A stretch of 8,238 nucleotides of DNA, taken from NCBI GenBank assembly GCA_945485625.1, contig CALYSH010000051.1:1-8238 (forward strand). Reading direction: 5' to 3'. Position numbers and translations under genes: made by a program. Origin of the DNA: an uncultured Lachnospiraceae bacterium (GTDB lineage: Bacteria; Bacillota; Clostridia; Lachnospirales; Lachnospiraceae). The notes beneath the pieces were generated by a model. That model was not told the DNA's origin, searched no databases, and saw only the letters and a list, made by a program, of their open reading frames with translations. Shown piece by piece: positions 1 through 5,706 of the stretch. Position 1 is the first letter of the stretch; every line of letters starts with the position of its first letter.

Positions 1-1
1 G

Positions 2-169
2 GAACAGAAGGTAGAGCGTGAGCAGCAGGCAAAGATTACAGGTACCAATAAGGATGATACTTCCGTGAAAGCCCCTGTAAAGAGAGAAACGGCAAAGATT
101 TATCCAAACGATCCCTGCCCCTGCGGAAGCGGAAAGAAGTATAAGCAATGCTGCGGCCGTAAGGCATAA
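2..169 (+). CDS. secA: Preprotein translocase ATPase SecA, C-terminal end only
   Basis: This is the last 55 codons of a gene that begins before the window. The reading frame starts at base 2 and stops with TAA at 167-169. The visible peptide is a charged, Lys/Glu/Gln-rich flexible linker followed by the SEC-C zinc-binding tail, which contains PNDPCPCGSGKKYKQCCGRK. Its Cys-x-Cys-x8-Cys-Cys spacing is the signature by which the SecA tail binds zinc and contacts SecB, lipids or ribosomes. Known role: SecA is the cytoplasmic ATPase that pushes unfolded preproteins through SecYEG. The SEC-C motif also occurs on unrelated proteins, so identity as SecA rests on the linker-plus-tail arrangement and on prfB lying directly downstream, an order common in Firmicutes. 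The motor domains cannot be seen here. Confidence 0.88.
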   Translation, partial: EQKVEREQQAKITGTNKDDTSVKAPVKRETAKIYPNDPCPCGSGKKYKQCCGRKA

Positions 170-183
170 ATAGTCAAAGAGTG

Positions 184-212
184 CGTCGAACAAGAAATAT
201 GCAAGTTCGACG
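184..212. repeat. Perfect 8-bp inverted repeat between secA and prfB
   Basis: CGTCGAAC at 184-191 is the exact reverse complement of GTTCGACG at 205-212, with a 13-nt AT-rich loop. It lies in the 97-bp gap between the secA stop and the prfB start. No T-run follows on either strand, so it does not look like an intrinsic terminator. It could be an mRNA processing or stability hairpin between co-transcribed genes, or a protein-binding palindrome. The arm spacing is too wide for a Gram-positive LexA box. Function unknown. Confidence 0.5.
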
Positions 213-251
213 AAAAGAACACAATCCCGAAAAGATAGCTGAAATATAGGA

Positions 252-261
252 AAGAAGGTGA
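252..261 (+). promoter_or_regulatory. Ribosome binding site that fixes the GTG start of prfB
   Basis: AAGAAGGTGA differs from the full anti-SD complement AAGGAGGTGA by one base and sits 5 nt before GTG at 267. It favours that GTG over the in-frame GTG at 258, which lies inside the SD itself, and over ATG at 285, which has no SD. Confidence 0.8.
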
Positions 262-266
262 CGTTA

Positions 267-1398
267 GTGGTTGAATTGGATCAGATGAAAACCGAGATTT
301 TGACTTACGAAACTCCACTTGCGGAAGTGAGGGATTCACTTTGACCTGGTAAATAAGGCAAAGCGAATCGAAGAGCTGGAGATGGAGATGGAGACACCCG
401 GCTTTTGGGATGACCCGGACCGCTCCAATGCGAAAATGAAGGAATTAAAGAATATGAAGGATACTGTGGGAGAGTACAACAAGCTTTCCACACAGTATGA
501 GGATATTCTGACTCTGATTGAAATGGGTTATGAGGAGAATGACGAATCCATGATTCCCGAAATCAGGGCTGAGCTGGATGAGTTTATCAGCGAGTTTGAT
601 GAGCTGAGAATCAGTACACTGCTGTCCGGCGAGTATGATAAGAATAACGCGATTCTGAAGCTGAATGCCGGTGCGGGCGGTACCGAGAGCTGTGACTGGT
701 GCAGCATGCTGTATCGTATGTACACCCGTTGGGCAGAGAGGAAGAATTTTACGATTGAAGTGCTGGACTATCTGGATGGTGATGAAGCAGGGATTAAGTC
801 TGTTACCTTCCAGGTAAACGGTATCAATGCCTATGGTTATCTGAAGTCCGAAAAGGGTGTGCACAGACTGGTGCGTATTTCACCCTTTAATGCCCAGGGA
901 AAGCGGCAGACCTCCTTTGTATCTCTGGATGTAATGCCGGAGATTGAAGAGGATCTGGATGTGGAAATTGACGAGAAGGATTTGCGCATAGATACCTATC
1001 GAAGCAGTGGCGCCGGTGGGCAGCATATCAATAAGACATCCTCTGCAATTCGTATTACCCATATCCCTACCGGTACGGTGGTACAGTGCCAGAACGAGCG
1101 AAGCCAGTTTCAGAATAAGGACAAGGCCATGCAGATGCTGAAGGCAAAGCTGTTCCTTTTGAAGCAGGAAGCAAATGTGGAAAAGCTTTCCGATATCCGT
1201 GGGGAGGTAAAGGAAATCGGCTGGGGAAACCAGATCCGTTCCTATGTATTGCAGCCCTACAAGCTGGTAAAGGATTTGCGTACCGACGTGGAGACCGGTA
1301 ATGCGGACGCGGTATTGGACGGTGCGCTGGATCCCTTCATCAATGGATATTTGAAATGGATGAGTGTATCGAAGAACGGTACAAATGAACAGGAATAA
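267..1398 (+). CDS. prfB: Peptide chain release factor 2 (RF2), expressed by programmed +1 frameshift
   Basis: RF2 recognises UGA and UAA in the ribosomal A site and triggers peptidyl-tRNA hydrolysis in the cytoplasm. Translation starts at GTG 267 and reads 25 codons to CTT (339-341), where it meets an in-frame TGA (342-344). After a +1 slip it continues as GAC from 343 to the TAA at 1396-1398, so the join is 267..341 plus 343..1398, 376 residues. In the joined protein the tripeptide SPF, which marks RF2 rather than RF1 (PxT), falls at residues 205-207. The catalytic GGQ falls at 250-252, within RSSGAGGQHINKTSSAIR. Both positions equal those of E. coli RF2. Residue 246 is Ser. The length is normal for the family (about 365-375). 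The gene follows secA and is closed by the terminator at 1403-1439. The reading-frame break is regulatory, not a mutation. RF2 level is expected to feed back on its own frameshifting. Confidence 0.97.
330..345 (+). promoter_or_regulatory. RF2 programmed +1 frameshift site (CTT TGA C) with upstream SD-like AGGG
   Basis: CTT at 339-341 is followed by TGA at 342-344 and C at 345, the canonical RF2 slippage site at which the P-site tRNA-Leu moves from CUU to UUU. AGGG at 330-333 lies nine bases before CTT, the same register as AGGGGG in E. coli, but with fewer G residues. The zero frame ends at this TGA. The +1 frame enters directly with GAC (Asp), the residue found there in other RF2 proteins. 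When RF2 is scarce, slow UGA decoding favours the shift. Confidence 0.95.
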
Positions 1399-1402
1399 AA
1401 CA

Positions 1403-1439
1403 AACCCCCGATTGCTTTATGCAGTCGGGGGTTCTTTCT
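1403..1439. terminator. Bidirectional intrinsic terminator between prfB and the DUF975 gene
   Basis: The stem is AACCCCCGATTGC (1403-1415) paired with GCAGTCGGGGGTT (1421-1433). It has 13 pairs with one G-U, a 5-nt loop TTTAT, and the T-rich tail TTCTTTCT on the plus strand. On the minus strand the flank reads TTTGTTTT, so it can also end the leftward operon. It lies 4 bp after the prfB stop and 7 bp past the end of the convergent gene. Confidence 0.92.
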
Positions 1440-1446
1440 GGTATGA

Positions 1447-2208
1447 TTAGTTGTTATTATGCATGATATCCAGGAAGAACAGTGCATAGGTCATGGACAT
1501 GTAGGGGCTTAACCACAGTGTGCCGAATCCGAAGGTAGGGATGCAAAGAAGAATCAGGGGCAGAAAACTGAGCTGTAACAGGAACAGGCGCAGCTTATGA
1601 CCTTTCATGGTTTTGCAGCTTAGCTTCATAATCTGCCAGGCATCATACTGCGGGAAGTCCAGCAGCAGAAAGTAGCTTTGGGATAAGGACAGGGTAATGT
1701 AGAAATAGACAATTAACAGCGCTATCTGAAGCAGCCCGCCGGCCGGCAAAAGGCTCATATCCGTAAGCACCTTTGCATTGTATGCTCTCTGCAGTAACTG
1801 CACCGGAAGGAAACAAAGAAATCCGGTTACGGATAGAATTCCTGCTATGATGAAGGAGCGTTTGAAGTTGTCATGGAAGCCCCAGAAGAGATTCCCGGGA
1901 GCATTGGGACGTCCGCAGGCTGCGCTTAAGTAAAATAAGGAAATGCCTATCTGGAAAATCTCGCAGATGGTGGAAAAGAACAACGCTACCAGGGAACATA
2001 CTCCGCTTACCCAGAGATTCCCCGCTTCCAGAGAAAGCAATCCGCAGAGGGAAGTGGATAACTGTATTTCAATTAAGGAAGAGCAGCTGGATAAAAACAT
2101 TGTGGTCAGACTGCACAGAATGGTCAGCATGACAGCATAAAAATATCTGCCGGTCATTTTGTCCTTCGCCTGATTTTTTAAATCGGCGCGGGATAAGAAG
2201 TTCATCAT
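1447..2208 (-). CDS. DUF975 family integral membrane protein
   Basis: A 253-residue hydrophobic protein of unknown function. The N-terminus, SRADLKNQAKDKMTGRYFYAV, is the usual opening of DUF975 proteins (a Ser-x2-Leu-Lys-x2-Ala-Lys pattern before the first membrane span). The C-terminal stretch around FGTLWLSPYMSMTYALFF matches the family's Gly-x-Leu-Trp-x2-Pro-Tyr pattern before the last span. Hydrophobic segments near residues 23-43, 65-97, 118-138, 163-185 and 210-248 suggest about six spans. There is no catalytic motif. Start choice: GGAG (minus strand of 2215-2218) is 6 nt from ATG 2208 and 9 nt from ATG 2205, but directly abuts ATG 2214. The start is therefore most likely 2208 or 2205. 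It is the last gene of a three-gene leftward operon, 12 bp after the metalloprotease-like gene, and ends at a shared terminator. The family assignment is from remembered motifs. Confidence 0.82.
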   Translation of the reverse strand: MMNFLSRADLKNQAKDKMTGRYFYAVMLTILCSLTTMFLSSCSSLIEIQLSTSLCGLLSLEAGNLWVSGVCSLVALFFSTICEIFQIGISLFYLSAACGRPNAPGNLFWGFHDNFKRSFIIAGILSVTGFLCFLPVQLLQRAYNAKVLTDMSLLPAGGLLQIALLIVYFYITLSLSQSYFLLLDFPQYDAWQIMKLSCKTMKGHKLRLFLLQLSFLPLILLCIPTFGFGTLWLSPYMSMTYALFFLDIMHNNN

Positions 2209-2220
2209 AATCATCTCCGT

Positions 2221-2685
2221 TCAGACTTTCAAATCCGTATTCATTCCGGAATATTTGTCACGGTCAGTGGCTTTTAGATCCTTTTGATACGGATTCTCTT
2301 CGTTGTAATACTTAATCTGGGTGTTGGTGGTACCGCCGGATACGTAGGAACGACCGCATTCGGGGCATACCGCAGTATGAATGGTAACCGAGGCACGAAT
2401 CACCTCACCGTTTCCGTTAGAGGCTTTTTTGTATGCGTTGGATACGTGCTCCTGCTCATGGGCACGAACCGCAGCACCGGCCTGTGTAGGGGAGAGGTGT
2501 GTGGCACTCTTGAAGGATACCATCTCATCGGAACCATCCTGATATTTTCTGTTTTTACAGGTTTCACAGACTTCTCCGTTAGACTTCACACTTTCACCAT
2601 TTGCGTTGGTACGCATTCCGGGAAGTGCATCGGTAGTTTTTCCGGTAGAGAACGGGGAAGAAAGGGGGGATATGGGATTCATCAT
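2221..2685 (-). CDS. Putative small zinc metalloprotease, SprA-related family
   Basis: A 154-residue protein with no signal peptide or membrane span, so probably cytoplasmic. The core is RAHEQEHVSNA: H76-E77-x-x-H80 is a zincin-type HExxH motif in a helix-like context. Two CxxC pairs flank it, C40/C43 (in CETCKNRKYQDGSD) and C107/C110 (in CPECGRSYVSGGTT), and could form a separate structural zinc site. The first 30 residues are Pro/Ser/Thr-rich and probably disordered. This layout fits the SprA-related family, whose activity has not, to my knowledge, been demonstrated. Metal binding and proteolysis are inferred from the motif only, and the third zinc ligand is not obvious. The SD AAGGAGG (minus strand of 2694-2700) is 8 nt before ATG 2685. 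It overlaps the stop codon of the upstream gene, implying translational coupling. The gene sits between two membrane-protein genes. Confidence 0.8.
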   Translation of the reverse strand: MMNPISPLSSPFSTGKTTDALPGMRTNANGESVKSNGEVCETCKNRKYQDGSDEMVSFKSATHLSPTQAGAAVRAHEQEHVSNAYKKASNGNGEVIRASVTIHTAVCPECGRSYVSGGTTNTQIKYYNEENPYQKDLKATDRDKYSGMNTDLKV

Positions 2686-2698
2686 ACTGTTTACCTCC

Positions 2699-3115
2699 TT
2701 ACAGGTTGGGAAGAAGGCCGGAGATATCTTCTCCCAGCATTTCTTCCAGACTTACGCCATAAGTGTTCTTATAAAAGGTATTCAGCTCCCGGAAGGCTTC
2801 CGGATCTGTCAACATAGGGATAATCACTGTGGCAAGTACGTAAATCACCAGTGATATTCCCAGTATGATACCGACCAGGCACATGCACATACTGATGTAG
2901 TTTGCGTTGGTCATAGGTTGATTTTTTCTGCGGGCGAGAATGACGAATAGGATACCCATACATCCGAAGGAGATGGCAAACACGCCCGTGCAGAGGGAGA
3001 GGAGGGACAAAACGGCACACACAAGCGCAGCAAGTGAAAAGCCGGTAAGTTTCTTCTCACCGGATTTTTGCTCCGGCGTAAATTCATTTTGGGAGGCTGC
3101 TCCGAAAAAGTCCAT
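2699..3115 (-). CDS. Small membrane protein, DUF4190-like
   Basis: A 138-residue protein, first gene of the leftward operon. The N-terminal 24 residues are polar (MDFFGAASQNEFTPEQK). Residues 25-61 form a hydrophobic stretch long enough for a hairpin of two spans, followed by a basic RRK at 62-64 that should face the cytoplasm. A second hydrophobic region covers 73-100, and a polar acidic tail of about 37 residues ends in LEEMLGEDISGLLPNL. The repeated Leu/Gly/Ile-rich hairpin resembles DUF4190-type proteins, but there is no diagnostic catalytic motif, so the family call is tentative. The start is ATG 3115, because GGAAAGGAG (minus strand of 3122-3130) lies 6 nt upstream. A longer frame reaching 3238 would begin upstream of the promoter. 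Its TAA overlaps the next gene's SD. Function unknown. It could anchor or regulate the soluble metalloprotease-like protein. Confidence 0.75.
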   Translation of the reverse strand: MDFFGAASQNEFTPEQKSGEKKLTGFSLAALVCAVLSLLSLCTGVFAISFGCMGILFVILARRKNQPMTNANYISMCMCLVGIILGISLVIYVLATVIIPMLTDPEAFRELNTFYKNTYGVSLEEMLGEDISGLLPNL

Positions 3116-3146
3116 TTTGTGCTCCTTTCCTATCATAATTACTTCT

Positions 3147-3175
3147 ATTTTATCATCTTTGCAAAAAATACGCAA
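3147..3175 (-). promoter_or_regulatory. Sigma-A promoter of the leftward three-gene operon
   Basis: On the minus strand the -35 is TTGCGT (3170-3175) and the -10 is TAAAAT (3147-3152), separated by 17 bp. The expected start is near 3140, about 25 nt before ATG 3115, leaving just enough leader for the SD at 3122-3130. It fires away from tex. Confidence 0.72.
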
Positions 3176-3208
3176 GGAATCTCTTGAAAGCGTGGGAATC
3201 ACTTGAAA
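3176..3208. repeat. Direct repeat between divergent promoters, operator candidate
   Basis: GGAATCTCTTGAAA at 3176-3189 and GGAATCACTTGAAA at 3195-3208 match at 13 of 14 positions with a 19-bp period, close to two helical turns. The first copy abuts the -35 of the leftward promoter. The second ends in the tex -35 hexamer TTGAAA. A regulator binding here could act on both transcription units, but a chance duplication cannot be ruled out. Confidence 0.55.
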
Positions 3209-3232
3209 TGGAGAGGGGTTTTTTAGTATAAT
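3203..3232 (+). promoter_or_regulatory. Sigma-A promoter of the tex-DUF3737 unit
   Basis: TTGAAA (3203-3208) and a perfect TATAAT (3227-3232) with an 18-bp spacer put transcription start near 3239. That leaves a leader of about 40 nt before ATG 3280 and rules out translation from the in-frame ATG at 3238. Confidence 0.78.
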
Positions 3233-3279
3233 AGGCAATGTGTAGTAGACAGATTACTATCGGGAAAGGCATGTTTGAA

Positions 3280-5652
3280 ATGGATATTATTCAGAAAATC
3301 AAGGAAGAACTTCAGGTTGAAAAATGGCAGGTGGAAGCAGCGGTCAAGCTGATTGATGAGGGGAATACCATTCCCTTTATTTCCAGATACCGCAAGGAGG
3401 TTACCGGTTCTTTAAATGATGAACAGTTGAGCAACCTGTATGAAAGACTTCAGTATTTGAGAAATCTGGAGGAGAAGAAGGAACAGGTTCTGGGAAGTAT
3501 AGAGGAGCAGGGAAAACTGACGGAGGAGCTGCGTGAAAAGATTCTGGCGGCACAGACCCTGGTTGTGGTGGAGGATCTGTATCGCCCTTACAGACCCAAG
3601 AGAAAGACCCGCGCAAGCGTGGCGAAGGAGAAGGGATTGGACGGACTGGCTCAGTATATCCTGGCTCAGGAAGCAGATGCACCGGTATTGACAGAGGCAG
3701 AGAAGTATGTAAGTGAAGAAAAGGGCGTGGCAAGCGCGGATGAGGCACTGCAGGGTGCGAAGGATATCATTGCGGAGGCAGTGTCCGACGAAGCGGATTA
3801 TCGTTCCTACATCCGGGAGATTACCATGGAAGAGGGAACCGTCAGCAGTACCGCAAAGGATGAAAAGCAGGAAAGCGTATATGAAATGTACTATGCTTTT
3901 GAGGAGGCCATCAAAAAGATTGCGGGCCACAGGGTGCTGGCACTGAACCGGGGTGAGGCAGAAAAGGTTCTTACGGTAAAGGTCAATGCACCGGTGGAAC
4001 GGATCATCCGTTTCCTGGAGAAGAAGGTGATTACCGGGGAGAACGAGTACACCACACCGGTATTGCAGGAGGCATTGGCAGACAGCTATGAGCGTCTGAT
4101 TGCCCCCGCCATTGAGAGAGAAATTCGAAACGACCTGACCGAGAAGGCAGAGGATGGGGCCATCAATGTATTTGGCAAGAACCTGGAGCAGTTACTGCTG
4201 CAGCCCCCCATCGCAGGCAAGGTAGTGCTTGGCTGGGATCCGGCCTTCCGTACCGGCTGTAAACTGGCTGTGGTGGATGCTACCGGTAAGGTATTGGATA
4301 CCAAGGTAATCTACCCCACCGCACCTCAGAATAAGGTGGAGGAAGCCAAGGCGGAATTAAAGCGTTTGATTAAGAAGTATCACGTGGATTTGATTTCCGT
4401 AGGAAACGGTACCGCATCCAGAGAGTCTGAGCAGGTGATTGTGGAGCTGATTAAGGAGCTGGATACTCCGGTACAGTACGTGATTGTAAATGAGGCCGGC
4501 GCATCCGTTTATTCCGCAAGTAAGCTGGCAACCGAGGAATTCCCCCAGTTTGATGTGGGACAGAGAAGTGCAGCCTCCATTGCCCGTAGATTGCAGGATC
4601 CGTTGGCAGAGCTGGTAAAGATTGATCCCAAGTCCATCGGTGTAGGTCAGTATCAGCATGATATGAATCAGAAGAAGCTCAGCGAGGCGCTAAACGGTGT
4701 AGTGGAGGATAGTGTAAATAAAGTGGGCGTGGATCTGAACACCGCATCGGTTTCCCTGTTGGAGTATATTTCCGGTATCAACAAGACCATTGCAAAGAAT
4801 ATTGTGGACTATCGTGAGGCAAACGGCAGATTTACCAACAGAAAGCAGCTGTTAAAGGTTGCCAAGCTGGGACCGAAGGCATACGAGCAGTGTGCGGGCT
4901 TTATGCGCATCCTGGATGGAGAGAATCCTCTGGATGCCACCAGTGTGCACCCTGAATCCTACGAAGCCACCACGAAGCTTTTGGAAAAGCTGGGTCTGAC
5001 CATGGAGGATGTTCGTCAGATGCAGAAGCAGGCAGCAAAGGATGCCGGCACCAAGGCTGCGGCGGCGAAGGCAACGGAAGCAAAGCCTGTAAAGAAACCA
5101 AAGGAGAAGCAGGTACAGGTTCGCAATACCAATACGGCCATGGGTCGTGCCCTGGCAGCAGCTATGGGTGGAGTTACCTTCTCGGCAGAGGAGCAGAAGG
5201 CAGAGAAAGCACCTGCGAAGATGACCGCAGCGCCTGAAGCTGCAGTAAGCAGTCTGGAGAAGCGTATCCGGGACAAGAAGGCCCTGGCTGCAGAGCTTGG
5301 AATCGGTGAGATTACATTGACCGATATTCTGAAGGAGCTGGAGAAGCCTGCCCGTGACCCCAGAGAGGATATGCCTAAGCCCATCCTTCGCAGTGATGTA
5401 CTGGATATGAAGGACTTAAAGCCCGGTATGATTTTGAAGGGAACCGTGCGGAATGTCATCGACTTCGGTGTGTTTGTGGATATCGGTGTGCATCAGGATG
5501 GTCTGGTACATATTTCTCAGATTACCGATAAGTTTATCAAGCATCCTCTGGAGGCAGTAAGCGTAGGCGATGTGGTGGATGTGCAGGTGCTTACCGTAGA
5601 TGTGGCAAAGAAGCGGATTGGCCTGACCATGAAGCTGCAGCCGAATAAGTAA
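3280..5652 (+). CDS. tex: Tex family RNA-binding transcription accessory protein
   Basis: A 790-residue cytoplasmic nucleic-acid-binding protein. Tex proteins are conserved bacterial relatives of eukaryotic Spt6 and are linked to transcription and RNA metabolism. Domains in order: Tex-N helical region with TIPFISRYRKEVTG at about 30-43; YqgF/RuvC-like fold from about 315 (VVLGWDPAFRTGCKLAVVD); VGQYQHDMNQ followed by a helix-hairpin-helix region at about 482-550 (DLNTASVSLLEYISGI); and a C-terminal S1 RNA-binding domain at about 713-786 (GTVRNVIDFGVFVDIGVHQD). Between the HhH part and the S1 domain, residues 581-659 form an Ala/Lys/Glu-rich low-complexity linker, making the protein somewhat longer than typical Tex proteins. 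ATG 3280 was chosen because homologues start MDII and GGGAAAGG lies 10 nt upstream, whereas ATG 3271 lies only 1 nt from that SD. The DUF3737 gene follows 54 bp downstream without a terminator. Confidence 0.95.
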   Translation: MDIIQKIKEELQVEKWQVEAAVKLIDEGNTIPFISRYRKEVTGSLNDEQLSNLYERLQYLRNLEEKKEQVLGSIEEQGKLTEELREKILAAQTLVVVEDLYRPYRPKRKTRASVAKEKGLDGLAQYILAQEADAPVLTEAEKYVSEEKGVASADEALQGAKDIIAEAVSDEADYRSYIREITMEEGTVSSTAKDEKQESVYEMYYAFEEAIKKIAGHRVLALNRGEAEKVLTVKVNAPVERIIRFLEKKVITGENEYTTPVLQEALADSYERLIAPAIEREIRNDLTEKAEDGAINVFGKNLEQLLLQPPIAGKVVLGWDPAFRTGCKLAVVDATGKVLDTKVIYPTAPQNKVEEAKAELKRLIKKYHVDLISVGNGTASRESEQVIVELIKELDTPVQYVIVNEAGASVYSASKLATEEFPQFDVGQRSAASIARRLQDPLAELVKIDPKSIGVGQYQHDMNQKKLSEALNGVVEDSVNKVGVDLNTASVSLLEYISGINKTIAKNIVDYREANGRFTNRKQLLKVAKLGPKAYEQCAGFMRILDGENPLDATSVHPESYEATTKLLEKLGLTMEDVRQMQKQAAKDAGTKAAAAKATEAKPVKKPKEKQVQVRNTNTAMGRALAAAMGGVTFSAEEQKAEKAPAKMTAAPEAAVSSLEKRIRDKKALAAELGIGEITLTDILKELEKPARDPREDMPKPILRSDVLDMKDLKPGMILKGTVRNVIDFGVFVDIGVHQDGLVHISQITDKFIKHPLEAVSVGDVVDVQVLTVDVAKKRIGLTMKLQPNK

Positions 5653-5664
5653 GGGGAAACGAAA

Positions 5665-5686
5665 GGCAGAATAGGGGAGTTCTGCC
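5665..5686 (+). other. Intergenic hairpin between tex and the DUF3737 gene
   Basis: GGCAGAA (5665-5671) pairs perfectly with TTCTGCC (5680-5686) around an 8-nt loop. No T-run follows (the next bases are GAAGG), so it is unlikely to stop transcription. It may stabilise or tune the mRNA between two co-transcribed genes. The SD AAAGGGG (5692-5698) of the next gene begins 5 nt after it. Confidence 0.45.
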
Positions 5687-5706
5687 GAAGGAAAGGGGAC
5701 GTAAGG

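Noticed and set aside
184..212. The CGTCGAAC palindrome as a terminator or LexA box
   Set aside because: There is no T-run on either strand, and the arms are 13 nt apart, far wider than a CGAAC-N4-GTTCG SOS box.
267..382. Reading prfB as a frameshifted pseudogene or as a shorter gene starting at ATG 382
   Set aside because: The break is exactly CTT TGA C at codon 25-26, the conserved RF2 recoding site, with a good SD and GTG upstream and homologous N-terminal sequence on both sides.
445..864. 139-codon minus-strand frame inside prfB
   Set aside because: It is antisense to a highly conserved gene, lacks an SD and shows no domain-like sequence.
2284..2817. 177-codon plus-strand frame across the metalloprotease-like gene
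   Set aside because: It is antisense to two well-supported genes with SDs. Its composition is mirrored coding sequence and no promoter or SD precedes it.
3116..3238. Longer N-terminus for the DUF4190-like protein
   Set aside because: The extension reads through the -10 and -35 of its own promoter. ATG 3115 has an ideal SD.
3238..3279. Longer Tex N-terminus from ATG 3238
   Set aside because: That ATG coincides with the predicted transcription start, and homologues begin MDII, matching ATG 3280.
3412..3930. 172-codon minus-strand frame within tex
   Set aside because: It is opposite the conserved Tex N-terminal domain. The Leu/His-rich content is a shadow of Glu/Lys codons.
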